From: an uncultured Collinsella sp.
GTDB lineage: Bacteria; Actinomycetota; Coriobacteriia; Coriobacteriales; Coriobacteriaceae
NCBI GenBank assembly: GCA_959019775.1
Contig: CAUEPS010000005.1
Span: forward strand, 1 to 64,000
Length of the DNA stretch: 64,000 nt
Reading direction: 5' to 3'
Of this stretch, positions 52,086 through 60,331 are shown piece by piece. The position numbers and the translations under genes were made by a program. Under the pieces are notes generated by a model. It did no database searches. It was not told the DNA's origin and saw nothing but the letters and a program-made list of their open reading frames with translations. The stretch's first letter is position 1. The number at the start of each line of letters is the position of its first letter.

Positions 52086-52958
52086 CTACGCGGAAAGCTC
52101 AAAGCCGTACTTAGCCCAAATCTTCTGAGCCTTCTTGTTGGTCAGACAGAAGTCGATGAACGCCTTGGCCTCGTCGGCATGCTCGGAGCTCTCGGCAACG
52201 GCACCCGGGTATACGATGGGCTTGTGCGAGTCCTCGGGACACACAAAGGCCTCCTCGATGCCGTCGTAGCGGAAGATGTCGGAGCTGTAGACAAAACCGG
52301 CTACGCAGTCGCCCGTAGAGACATAGGCGGCGGCGGTGCCCACCTTATCGGCCAGTGCGACCTTGTCGGCGATCTCGGGAGCATACTCGCCGTCGTCGCC
52401 CTCGGTACCGGTATAGAGCCCCACGGAAGCCAGCGCCTGGTTGGCGTACTTGCCGGCGGGGACGGTCTTGGCGTCGCCAATGGCGATCTTGCCGTCCAGA
52501 TTCGCGACGTCGGCGATGGCCTCGACCTTGGTGTCGGAGCCCTCGGCGCGAATGATCACGAGGTCGTTGACGAACATGTCCTCACGCGTATCGGCGTCGA
52601 CGAGTTCGGCGGTCTCAGCGTCATCCATGGTGCCCTTGGAAGCGGTGATAAGCACGTCGACGGCGGCACCGGCACGCATCTGCTCAACGAGGTCGCCGGA
52701 GGCCTTAAACTGCGTGTCGGCAAAGGTGGTGCCGGTCTGGTCGGTGTAGAGCTCCTGGACCTCGGGCAAAGCCTTCTCGAGCGAGTTGGCGGCAAAGACC
52801 TGCAGCTCGACAGCTTTCTTAGAAGACGCCTCAGCAGAACCGGCATCGGATCCGGCCGGCTCAGACGTCTTGCTACCCGAGCAGCCGGCAAGACCAAGGC
52901 TGGTAGCGGCGACAGCAGAAAGCGAGACGAATCCGCGGCGAGAAACCATATCGAACAT
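52086..52958 (-). CDS. modA: Molybdate-binding lipoprotein of the ABC transporter
   Basis: Extracellular binding protein of 290 aa. A lipoprotein signal is clear (positive start, SAVAATSLGLAGC with the lipid Cys near residue 26), then a Ser/Gly/Ala linker and the ModA fold with FAANSLEKALPE, ASGDLVEQMRAGA, DVLITASKG and IGDAKTVPAGKYA. The oxyanion is held by the Ser and backbone positions of these loops in known ModA proteins. ATG 52958 has AAAGGG 6 nt upstream. It heads modABC and has operator-like repeats upstream. Confidence 0.94.
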   Translation of the reverse strand: MFDMVSRRGFVSLSAVAATSLGLAGCSGSKTSEPAGSDAGSAEASSKKAVELQVFAANSLEKALPEVQELYTDQTGTTFADTQFKASGDLVEQMRAGAAVDVLITASKGTMDDAETAELVDADTREDMFVNDLVIIRAEGSDTKVEAIADVANLDGKIAIGDAKTVPAGKYANQALASVGLYTGTEGDDGEYAPEIADKVALADKVGTAAAYVSTGDCVAGFVYSSDIFRYDGIEEAFVCPEDSHKPIVYPGAVAESSEHADEAKAFIDFCLTNKKAQKIWAKYGFELSA

Positions 52959-53002
52959 ATTCAACCCTTTCGGACCTTGTGCCCGGGTACCCCACCGCGG
53001 GC

Positions 53003-53071
53003 TATAATCTGCAATCAGATTATACTTTTGCGCGAATAATGATAGTGAGAAATTATTCTCGTCAGAGAATA
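53003..53071. promoter_or_regulatory. Promoter and two inverted repeats upstream of modA
   Basis: TATAATCTG-CAAT-CAGATTATA (53003-53024) overlaps a TATAAT -10 box for modA on the minus strand. TATTCTC-GTCA-GAGAATA (53054-53071) lies about 30 nt further up. Both have 4-nt spacers, so one regulator may bind both; a ModE-type repressor is the obvious guess but none is encoded here. Confidence 0.6.
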
Positions 53072-53161
53072 TAGTTTCGAGTTAGCGTGCACCTCGGCGT
53101 CGCTTCGGTGGAAAACAAAAGCGGAGCAGCCATTCAGGTCGCCCCGCCGCAGGTAAACCGC

Positions 53162-53641
53162 TTAGTTGGTATGTCCGCCGCCCGCTGTCATCTGAGCCGC
53201 ATGCTCCAGCTGGTCCGCTATGGCCTCCCAGCTTTCGCGGGCGGCCTTTGTAGAACCGGGAAAGTTTACGACAAGTGTATGACCTCGTTGCATGCAAATA
53301 GCGCGCGAGAGCATGGCGCGGCGCGTCTTGGTCATCGAGTACGCGCGAATCGCCTCGGCAATACCCGGCACATCGCGGACGCAGACGGCACGCGTCGCCT
53401 CGGGCGTCACATCGCGCATCGAAAGCCCCGTGCCGCCGCAGGTGAGCACGACATTGGCGTGGCACTCATCGGCGGCTTCCACAATGGCATCACCAATCTC
53501 GCTGACGTCATCACGCACGACCACATGTGAGGCGACCGTCCAGCCCTGCGCCTCGATAAGTTCCTCGAGTGCGGCTCCAGCCTCGTCCTGAGCAAGATCG
53601 CGCGTATCCGAGCACGTCACGATCGATATCTTCAACTCCAT
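53162..53641 (-). CDS. mogA: Molybdopterin adenylyltransferase / MoaB-MogA family
   Basis: Adenylylates molybdopterin before molybdenum insertion. The 159-aa protein has TCGGTGLSMRDVTPEA near residue 72 and VVNFPGSTKAARES near 130, the two signature loops. ATG 53641 has GGAGGAAG upstream. It follows moeA by 10 nt, so the two steps of cofactor maturation are co-expressed. Confidence 0.92.
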   Translation of the reverse strand: MELKISIVTCSDTRDLAQDEAGAALEELIEAQGWTVASHVVVRDDVSEIGDAIVEAADECHANVVLTCGGTGLSMRDVTPEATRAVCVRDVPGIAEAIRAYSMTKTRRAMLSRAICMQRGHTLVVNFPGSTKAARESWEAIADQLEHAAQMTAGGGHTN

Positions 53642-53651
53642 AGTCTTCCTC

Positions 53652-54914
53652 CTACAACACCGTTCCCTCGGGCAGGTCGACACGCACGACATCCACGACG
53701 TCGCCCGCCTTGAGCTCGCACGGTCCTTCGTCAATACGCAGCAGGCAGTTGGACCGCTGCATCGTGCCGAGCAGCGCCGAATTCTGCGTCTTGGCCTCGG
53801 TCACCAACAGCTCACCGGTCTCGGGGTCGCGCAAAACCGTGGCGCGATCGAAGAAGCGTCGGTCCTGGCGCTTTTTCACGCCGTGCGTGAGCGTCGCCTG
53901 CTGCACGGGACGCTCACCCTCGGCAAAGCCGCGCATCTTGCGAATCGCCGGACGGGCAAGCATCTCAAAGCCTACATACGCCGCGGCCGGATTGCCTGAA
54001 AGTCCCAGGTATGGTTTGCCGCCGAGCAGGCCAAACGTGATGGCCTTGCCCGGACGCATCGAGATGCGGTCAAACAGCACCTCGCCCTCGCGCCGGACGA
54101 GCGCCGTCACATAGTCGTAGTCGCCCGCCGAGGCACCGCCGCTCGTAATGACAAAATCGCACTCCCGCACAGCACGATGCACCAGCTCGGCAATCGCCTG
54201 CTCATCATCGGGCGCAATGCCGTAGAACACGGGCTCGGCGCCGGCATCGAGTGCCTCAGCCATCAGCGCCGAGGAGTTGGAGTCACGAATCTGCCCGCGC
54301 GCCGGCAGCTCACTCGGCGCGACCAGTTCCGTTCCCAGCGAGATAATGCCCACGCGCGGGGCGGCATGAACCTTCACGCTCGCGTAACCGGCGCTTGCCA
54401 GCAGACCCGCGCCCGCCGGAGCCACGACCTCGCCAGCGTGCATCACAACATCGCCGGCATGGGCCTCCTCGGCGGCAGAGCGAACGTTCTCCCCTACCTT
54501 GGCCGGCGCCGAGAACCTCACATGCGAGCCCTCGTTGCCATCGCCGTCAAGCACCTCGACGATCTCGTATTTCACTACGGCGTCGGCACCCTCGGGCACC
54601 GGCGCGCCCGTCATGATGCGGACCGTCTCGCCCACGCCGACCACGCCCTCAAAGACATGGCCCGCTGCCTCGTGCCCTACGACGGAGAGCGACACCGGAG
54701 TGTCAGCGGTGGCCGCAGCAAGATCGGCTGCGCGCACGGCATACCCGTCCATAGCGCTGTTGGCAAACGGCGAGATGTCGATATCCGCCGCTGCGTCCTC
54801 GGCCAAGGGAAAACCAGCCGCCTGCCACACGGGAATCTCGACGAGATCGGTCGGAGCAACGTGCGACAGGACAATCGACTGTGCGTCATCCAGCGGAATG
54901 AGTTTCTCTGCCAT
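53652..54914 (-). CDS. moeA: Molybdopterin molybdenumtransferase
   Basis: Inserts molybdate into adenylylated molybdopterin. The 420-aa protein has DISPFANSAMDGYAVR near residue 45, GGASAGDYDYV near 263 and FGLLGGKPYLGLSGNPAAA near 305 (family pattern GLPGNPVS). Four-domain MoeA with a C-terminal beta domain. ATG 54914 has AGAGGT at 5 nt. Divergent from the ClC gene. Confidence 0.94.
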   Translation of the reverse strand: MAEKLIPLDDAQSIVLSHVAPTDLVEIPVWQAAGFPLAEDAAADIDISPFANSAMDGYAVRAADLAAATADTPVSLSVVGHEAAGHVFEGVVGVGETVRIMTGAPVPEGADAVVKYEIVEVLDGDGNEGSHVRFSAPAKVGENVRSAAEEAHAGDVVMHAGEVVAPAGAGLLASAGYASVKVHAAPRVGIISLGTELVAPSELPARGQIRDSNSSALMAEALDAGAEPVFYGIAPDDEQAIAELVHRAVRECDFVITSGGASAGDYDYVTALVRREGEVLFDRISMRPGKAITFGLLGGKPYLGLSGNPAAAYVGFEMLARPAIRKMRGFAEGERPVQQATLTHGVKKRQDRRFFDRATVLRDPETGELLVTEAKTQNSALLGTMQRSNCLLRIDEGPCELKAGDVVDVVRVDLPEGTVL

Positions 54915-55123
54915 ATGCACCTCTTAATGCCACGGCGCACAACAGAGGCGCCAATTCTTTATGCTTGTCTCAGTATAATCCCCGACGCCCGACCGCGACT
55001 CGGCCTGTACCCGCAAATACACCTGTCGGTTGCAGGCCGCGAAACAGAATGGAAACCAACCCACCGGCTCGTCGCGTTTACCGCGTTTTATAATGCTTGC
55101 GATGCAACCTAAAAGAGGAACGT

Positions 55124-56545
55124 ATGGCTCATAACGACAAACCCGAAAGCGCAAACGAGGCGCAGGATCATCCCCAGTCGCTCGACGATGGCGGCTTTTT
55201 CTCCCTGAACGACGTCATCATGGCAGGCAGGCATCAGCTCACCCGCTCCGAGCATCTCTTGGCTGCCGACACGCGCCGCAACGTCCGCAACCTACTCGCG
55301 AGCGCCAAGTTGCTCGTACTCGTCGTCATCGTCTCGCTCGCCATGGGCGTTGCCGCTTGGGCGTTTTTGGCCTCGTTGAATATCGCGACCGACTATCGCG
55401 AGCACCATGCATGGGTCTACGCCCTGCTCCCCATCGTGGGCATGGCCACCGCATGGGTCTACAAAAACCACGGTCTCGCCGCCAAGCGTGGCAATAACCT
55501 GGTCATTGACTCCGCTCTGGGCACACGTCTCATCCATATGCGCATGGCCGTCCTCACCTTCGTCTGCTCCACGCTCACGCACCTAACGGGCGGATCGGCC
55601 GGTCGCGAGGGAGCCGCGGTACAGATTGGCGGCACCATCGCCAGCAACATCTCGAGCCTCGCCCACCTCAAAAAGCATGACCACCACGACCTCATGCTCG
55701 CCGGCATCTCGTCGGCCTTTGGCGCCGTATTCGGTTCGCCCCTTGCCGGCGCGTTCTTTGGCATGGAGATGTGTTTTATCGGCAAGATCGACTACACCGC
55801 GGGCATCTACTGTCTGGTCGCCTCGTTTACCGGCTACTTTACATCACTCGCCCTGGGTACCGAGTACGAAGCGAATGTCATCGCCAACGTTCCCAACATG
55901 ACACCACGGACGGTTGCCATCGTTGTTATCAGCGCCATTATCTTCGGTCTGACGGCACGCCTCTTTGCCTGGTCGGTTCGAACCGTCAAAAGCCTGTACG
56001 GTCGCTTTATCACCAACTACCTTGCTCGCGCACTCGTGGGCGCGCTCGTGGTGCTCGCGGCATACGCGATGCTCGACGCCTGGAAGTATGCCGGCCTTGC
56101 CACCTGGCTCTCGGGCGCCGGGTTCGCCGGTAACACGACCCTTGCCGACGCAGCCATCAAGCTCGTGGTGACGGCGCTTACCCTGGGTGCGGGCTTCCAA
56201 GGCGGCGAGGTCACGCCCCTGTTTGGCATCGGCGCGGCGCTCGGCGGCTGGATCGGTTGCCTCGTCGGTATCGACCCCAGCTTTCTGGCGGCGCTGGGCA
56301 TGCTCGGTGTTTTCTGCGCCGGCCTTAACGTGCCCATCACCACCTGTATGATGGCCATCGACCTGTTCCACGGCACGGCAGCCGGCTTCTTCGTGATCGT
56401 GGCGTTTATCAGCTATCTTGTCGGCGGCCACCGCGGCGTATATCCCGCGCAGCGCATTGTGTCGCCTAAACGCCGTTCGCTTATTGTGGATGAGGGCGGT
56501 ACGGTAGCGGATGCTATCGAGCGCCACAACGACCTGATAGAGTAG
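55124..56545 (+). CDS. ClC-type chloride channel/antiporter
   Basis: 473-aa membrane protein with about 11 helices and a hydrophilic 50-residue N terminus. The ClC selectivity motifs are visible: GGSAGREGAAVQIGG near residue 158 (gating Glu in GREG), GAVFGSPLAGAFFGME near 200 and GAGFQGGEVTPLFGIGAALGG near 360. The usual Pro after GREG is Ala. Role probably acid or halide balance. ATG 55124 has AGAGGAACG upstream. Confidence 0.9.
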   Translation: MAHNDKPESANEAQDHPQSLDDGGFFSLNDVIMAGRHQLTRSEHLLAADTRRNVRNLLASAKLLVLVVIVSLAMGVAAWAFLASLNIATDYREHHAWVYALLPIVGMATAWVYKNHGLAAKRGNNLVIDSALGTRLIHMRMAVLTFVCSTLTHLTGGSAGREGAAVQIGGTIASNISSLAHLKKHDHHDLMLAGISSAFGAVFGSPLAGAFFGMEMCFIGKIDYTAGIYCLVASFTGYFTSLALGTEYEANVIANVPNMTPRTVAIVVISAIIFGLTARLFAWSVRTVKSLYGRFITNYLARALVGALVVLAAYAMLDAWKYAGLATWLSGAGFAGNTTLADAAIKLVVTALTLGAGFQGGEVTPLFGIGAALGGWIGCLVGIDPSFLAALGMLGVFCAGLNVPITTCMMAIDLFHGTAAGFFVIVAFISYLVGGHRGVYPAQRIVSPKRRSLIVDEGGTVADAIERHNDLIE

Positions 56546-56632
56546 ACGTTAGTATTCGCCGTGCAGCCACAATCGGGGGCAATTCGACCTGAGCGCGACC
56601 GCACCGTCACGTCATACGCCAGGAGTCACCCC

Positions 56633-57595
56633 ATGCACGCAACTGATTTTGGTCGCACGCTCATAATCGCCAACCCTGCCGCCCAGTCGGGTGCGGCGCG
56701 CGAGGTCGCTGAGCGCCTGCAGCGCTTTTTGGACATGACCGCGCGCTCATCCCAGTTTGACCTGGTGCTGACCGAACGCGCGGGGCACGCCAAGGTGCTT
56801 GCCGCACAGGTCGAGGGCTATCGCACCGTTATCGCCCTTGGCGGCGACGGCGTAATTCACGAGGTCGTCAATGGCTTGATGGCGCAAGAAGAGGCGGATC
56901 GACCAGCGCTTGCCGTCCTGCCCGTAGGCTCCGGCAATGATTTTGCCCAGACCCTCGGCATCGACGATTTCTCCGGCAAGGATTTTGGCGCGCTGCTCAC
57001 CTGCGAGCTGCAGCGTCAGGACATCGGGCGCATTCGCTCGTGGAGCCCTGCGTGCGGCAGCGGCGAGGCTGCCGTTGAGTACTACGACCAGACGCTTTCG
57101 GTCGGCATCGATGCCGCCATCGGCCTTGGCACCACCGAGCTGCGCAAAAAGACGGGCCTCGCCGGCGCTCCGCTCTACACCCTCTCGGGACTTGAGCAGT
57201 TTGGCCTGCGCTATCGCAACTACCCCATGGCAGTCAGCTTTGACGGGGCGCCCGCCGAGCGCGTGAGGGCGATCATCATGGCGATTCAGCTGGGCCCCAC
57301 GTATGGCTCGGGCTATCGCATCTGTCCCGATGCCGATCCCTGTGACGGCATGCTCGACGTCTGCTACGCCTGCGGTCCCGTCCCCCGTGCGGTCGCCCTG
57401 CCTATGTTTCTTTCGGCCAAGGACGGCCACCATACCAAGTTGCCGCCGGTTCGCATGCGTCGTTGCCGTCATGCCGAGCTCACGTTCGAGGAGCCCGACT
57501 ACCCCATCCAGGCCGACGGCGAGCCCATCGTCGCCTCGCGCATCGAGGTCGACATCCTCGCCGGCGCCCTCCATGTCTGGCGCCCCATCCGCTAA
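56633..57595 (+). CDS. Diacylglycerol kinase catalytic-domain lipid kinase
   Basis: 320-aa soluble lipid kinase of the DagK/YegS type: IIANPAAQSG near residue 12, GGDGVIHEVVNGL near 66 and LPVGSGNDFAQTLG near 90 are the nucleotide and lipid kinase signatures. ATG 56633 has CAGGAG 7 nt upstream. It follows the ClC gene by about 90 bp on the plus strand and converges with the release-factor-like gene. Confidence 0.9.
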   Translation: MHATDFGRTLIIANPAAQSGAAREVAERLQRFLDMTARSSQFDLVLTERAGHAKVLAAQVEGYRTVIALGGDGVIHEVVNGLMAQEEADRPALAVLPVGSGNDFAQTLGIDDFSGKDFGALLTCELQRQDIGRIRSWSPACGSGEAAVEYYDQTLSVGIDAAIGLGTTELRKKTGLAGAPLYTLSGLEQFGLRYRNYPMAVSFDGAPAERVRAIIMAIQLGPTYGSGYRICPDADPCDGMLDVCYACGPVPRAVALPMFLSAKDGHHTKLPPVRMRRCRHAELTFEEPDYPIQADGEPIVASRIEVDILAGALHVWRPIR

Positions 57596-57602
57596 CCCAA
57601 CC

Positions 57603-57672
57603 TAAGTTTCGGTGAAATAGGGACTGTTTATGCAGCTAAAGCCGCAAAACAGTCCCTATTTCACCGCAACTT
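57603..57672. repeat. Long palindromic repeat, family A copy 6
   Basis: TAAGTT-T-CGGTGAAATAGGGAC and complement with one T-C mismatch (57609), inner ACTGTTT/AAACAGT. It lies between the convergent diacylglycerol kinase and release-factor-like genes. Confidence 0.9.
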
Positions 57673-57682
57673 ATTGAGAAGA

Positions 57683-58063
57683 TCATTCCTCCCTGCCCGG
57701 TTTGCGACGGTTGGCCTTTTTAATGGCGTTGAAGTGCTTATCATTGAGCCTGCGCTGGCGAGAGCGCTGAGGCACCTTGGTCTTTACGCGTCGGCGCGGT
57801 GGACGTCCGTGACGCTCAAGCTCAGCGCGCAGCTTACGCAGGCAGCTGCTACGGTTTTGGAACTGACTGCGGCTCTCGCGCGCCGTCACGGTAATCCCCG
57901 TGGGCCCATGCTTCATGCGCACCGCCGAGTCCGTCGTGTTCACGCCCTGCCCACCCGGGCCCGTCGCGCGAAACACCTGCACCTCGCAATCGCGCGCCAA
58001 CTCCTCGACCGACATCTCGGCATAGCGCGCATACTCGCGCCATCCCATCTTGTTCTCATCCAT
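57683..58063 (-). CDS. Release-factor-like protein with GGQ motif (ArfB/RF-1 domain)
   Basis: 126-aa protein with only the catalytic domain of class I release factors: ATGPGGQGVNTTDSAVRM near residue 33 contains GGQ, followed by a basic, helical C-terminal tail (about 85-126). It lacks any codon-recognition domain, so it may free stalled ribosomes like ArfB. The stretch ARESRSQFQNR is closer to RF2 than to E. coli ArfB. ATG 58063 has GGGGAGG upstream. Confidence 0.82.
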   Translation of the reverse strand: MDENKMGWREYARYAEMSVEELARDCEVQVFRATGPGGQGVNTTDSAVRMKHGPTGITVTARESRSQFQNRSSCLRKLRAELERHGRPPRRRVKTKVPQRSRQRRLNDKHFNAIKKANRRKPGREE

Positions 58064-58088
58064 ATCAACACCTCCCCTCATACAAAAA

Positions 58089-58119
58089 ATGTGACAAAGG
58101 GACAGTCCCTTTGTCACAT
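58089..58119 (-). terminator. 31-bp near-perfect palindrome, terminator behind xpt
   Basis: Perfect 15-bp arms around a single central base (58104), core ACAAAGGGACAGTCCCTTTGT, followed on the minus strand by TTTTT. The core resembles REP sequences mobilised by REP-associated transposases in other bacteria. Confidence 0.8.
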
Positions 58120-58146
58120 CGCATACCAATCGCTTGTGTTGCGCGC

Positions 58147-58725
58147 TTAGGCGAAGGTGATCTCGCCGGTCTCGCAGTCCATATCGGCGATACGGGCCAG
58201 GCTCTCAACGCGGAAGCCGCGCTCGCGGAGCTTATCGCCACCGCCCTGGAAGCCCTTCTCCACCGCAATGCCAATACCGGACACCTCGGCACCCGCAGCC
58301 TCACAGATCTTGATAAGACCCTCGAGCGCGCAGCCGTTGGCCAAAAAGTCGTCGATGATCAGAACCTTGTCGCCCTCGGACAGGAAGCGCTTGCCAACGA
58401 TGGCCGGGTACTCCTTCTGCTTGGTAAAGGAGTAGATGGTCGTGGCATACTGCTCGCCGTCAAGGTTGATGGACTGTGCCTTCTTGGCAAAGACTACCGG
58501 CACGCCGCCAAAATGCTGAGCTGCGATGCAAGCCATGCCAATGCCCGAAGCCTCGATGGTCAGGATCTTGTTGATCTCGACACCCTCGAACAGACGGGCC
58601 CACTCGGCACCCATGTGGTCGAACAGCTCAACGTCGCACTGGTGGTTGAGGAAGGCATCAACCTTAAGGACGTTACCGGCCTTTACGATGCCGTCATGGC
58701 GAATACGATCCTCAAGCTCCTGCAT
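58147..58725 (-). CDS. xpt: Xanthine phosphoribosyltransferase
   Basis: Salvages xanthine to XMP. The 192-aa protein has the PRPP motif KVLIIDDFLANG near residue 122 and ILTIEASGIGMA near 54, both diagnostic of the Xpt group. It could reuse xanthine in competition with the xanthine-dehydrogenase-like enzyme at 9714. I saw no purine riboswitch in the 160 bp upstream. Confidence 0.93.
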   Translation of the reverse strand: MQELEDRIRHDGIVKAGNVLKVDAFLNHQCDVELFDHMGAEWARLFEGVEINKILTIEASGIGMACIAAQHFGGVPVVFAKKAQSINLDGEQYATTIYSFTKQKEYPAIVGKRFLSEGDKVLIIDDFLANGCALEGLIKICEAAGAEVSGIGIAVEKGFQGGGDKLRERGFRVESLARIADMDCETGEITFA

Positions 58726-58885
58726 GGCGCAACCCCTTCTCGCGGCAACGATACCGCGCGATTAATAAACGTTGTTCGATAGTCTACCACGGACCGACCC
58801 CCGCCCGCCCCACAAGCCGCATCGCACCATAAAGCTGCAAGACCAGTAGATAGGCCCGATTCGTGGCAGACAGCCTCCCAACACG

Positions 58886-60190
58886 CTAATGCCGGGTGCG
58901 CGTCCTCACCAAACGTACCAATGTGAGCGCAAAGCCCACGGTAGCAACGGCCATCAGCACGTAGAATACCAAACGGAAGCCAAAGAGGAACACGTCCGGA
59001 CGACCCGCCACATAGCTCGTGACCGTCTTGCCCATCGCCGCGCTCGTCTGTCCATACAGGATGCGCGACGCCGCCGTAATACCCAGCGCTATGCCCGCAT
59101 AGCGCGCCAAGCTGCTCAAGCTGCCCGCAAAGCCAAGCGCCTCACGCGGAGCCGAACCCATATACAGCGAATTATTGGGACTCTGGAAGATCGACGTGCC
59201 GCACGACATAAACGCGACGCAGCACACAATCATCAAGATGGAAGAGTGCTCGTCAAGCGTGCTCACCGCAAAGAGACCGCACACGTACACGCCCAGGCCA
59301 AAAGCCGTGGGCGCTTCACAACCAACACGGTCGGACACCGAGCCCGAAAGCGGGCCCACAAAGGCATTCACGACCGGCATCGCCAAAAACAACAGGCCGG
59401 AGATATCGGAGCTAAAGCCGTGGGCATCCTGAAAGTAGAACGGCAGCACAAACTCGGAGGCACCGATACCCACGAACACGATAAGCATGCAAGCCAGGTT
59501 AATCGTGAAAGCCGAGCTCGCAAAGCAGCGACGCGCCGCCTCTGTCAACGGCATAGGGCGTTCGCCAGCCTCCGGCTTCACATGCGGCAGCGTATAGAGT
59601 CCCACGATAAACGAGATTACGCCAATGGGCAGATTGATAAGGAAGATACTCTCCCAGGGAAAGCTCGCCACCAGCACGCCGCCGAGCACGGGGCCGCACA
59701 TCATGCCAAGAGCCACAAAGGTCGCCAGAATGCCCATGGCACGGCCGCGCTCACGCGCCGGAAACGACTCGGTGATGATGCCCATATTGTTGGCCATCGC
59801 GGCGGCACAGCCAATGCCCTGCACGAAACGCGCCAAGATAAGCACCTCGAGCGAAGCCGAAAGCCCGCAAAGCAACGAGCCGCCCGTAAAGACGATTACA
59901 CCAAGCTGGAACACATTCACCTTGCCGCGCACATCGCCCAAGCGGCCAAACGGCAGCATGGCGACACACGTCGCGAGCAGATACACCGAGCTCACGAGCT
60001 GAATGCGGTCGAGACCCACCCCCAGCTCCTTTTGCATCACTGGGAGCGCCACCGTCACGATGCTCGCATCCAGACACGCCATAAAGGTCATGACGAGCAC
60101 GGTGAACAGAATCGCCCATTTATTCTTACCGTGGGTGTCGCCCTCTAGGGCAATGTGTTCGCGGCGCAGCTGCTCGGCAGTTTTCTCCAT
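58886..60190 (-). CDS. Major facilitator superfamily transporter (drug-efflux type)
   Basis: 434-aa membrane protein with about 12 helices. The N-terminal half has MACLDASIVTVALP near residue 36 (motif D1-like) and PFGRLGDVRGK near 78 (motif A), which place it among proton-driven drug exporters. Helix 5 has GPVLGGVL, the antiporter motif C. ATG 60190 has GAAAGGA upstream. Substrate unknown. Confidence 0.85.
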   Translation of the reverse strand: MEKTAEQLRREHIALEGDTHGKNKWAILFTVLVMTFMACLDASIVTVALPVMQKELGVGLDRIQLVSSVYLLATCVAMLPFGRLGDVRGKVNVFQLGVIVFTGGSLLCGLSASLEVLILARFVQGIGCAAAMANNMGIITESFPARERGRAMGILATFVALGMMCGPVLGGVLVASFPWESIFLINLPIGVISFIVGLYTLPHVKPEAGERPMPLTEAARRCFASSAFTINLACMLIVFVGIGASEFVLPFYFQDAHGFSSDISGLLFLAMPVVNAFVGPLSGSVSDRVGCEAPTAFGLGVYVCGLFAVSTLDEHSSILMIVCCVAFMSCGTSIFQSPNNSLYMGSAPREALGFAGSLSSLARYAGIALGITAASRILYGQTSAAMGKTVTSYVAGRPDVFLFGFRLVFYVLMAVATVGFALTLVRLVRTRTRH

Positions 60191-60215
60191 GTATATCCTT
60201 TCTATCGTGCAACGC

Positions 60216-60262
60216 AAAAACGGGACCCCAATCGCCTACAAACGGACACGATCGGGGTCCCG
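60216..60262 (-). terminator. Terminator after the O-acetylhomoserine sulfhydrylase gene
   Basis: CGGGACCCC-AATCG and CGAT-CGGGGTCCCG arms (60221-60234, 60249-60262), with TTTTTG following on the minus strand. It overlaps the upstream region of the MFS gene. Confidence 0.8.
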
Positions 60263-60331
60263 CCTACGGAATCGGAACTATGAGGACGTCGTCAGCCGAA
60301 AAGCCGTCCCACGCCTCGCACGCACGCTAGC

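Noticed and set aside
58726..58885. Purine riboswitch upstream of xpt
   Set aside because: No conserved three-way junction bases could be found in the 160 bp upstream.
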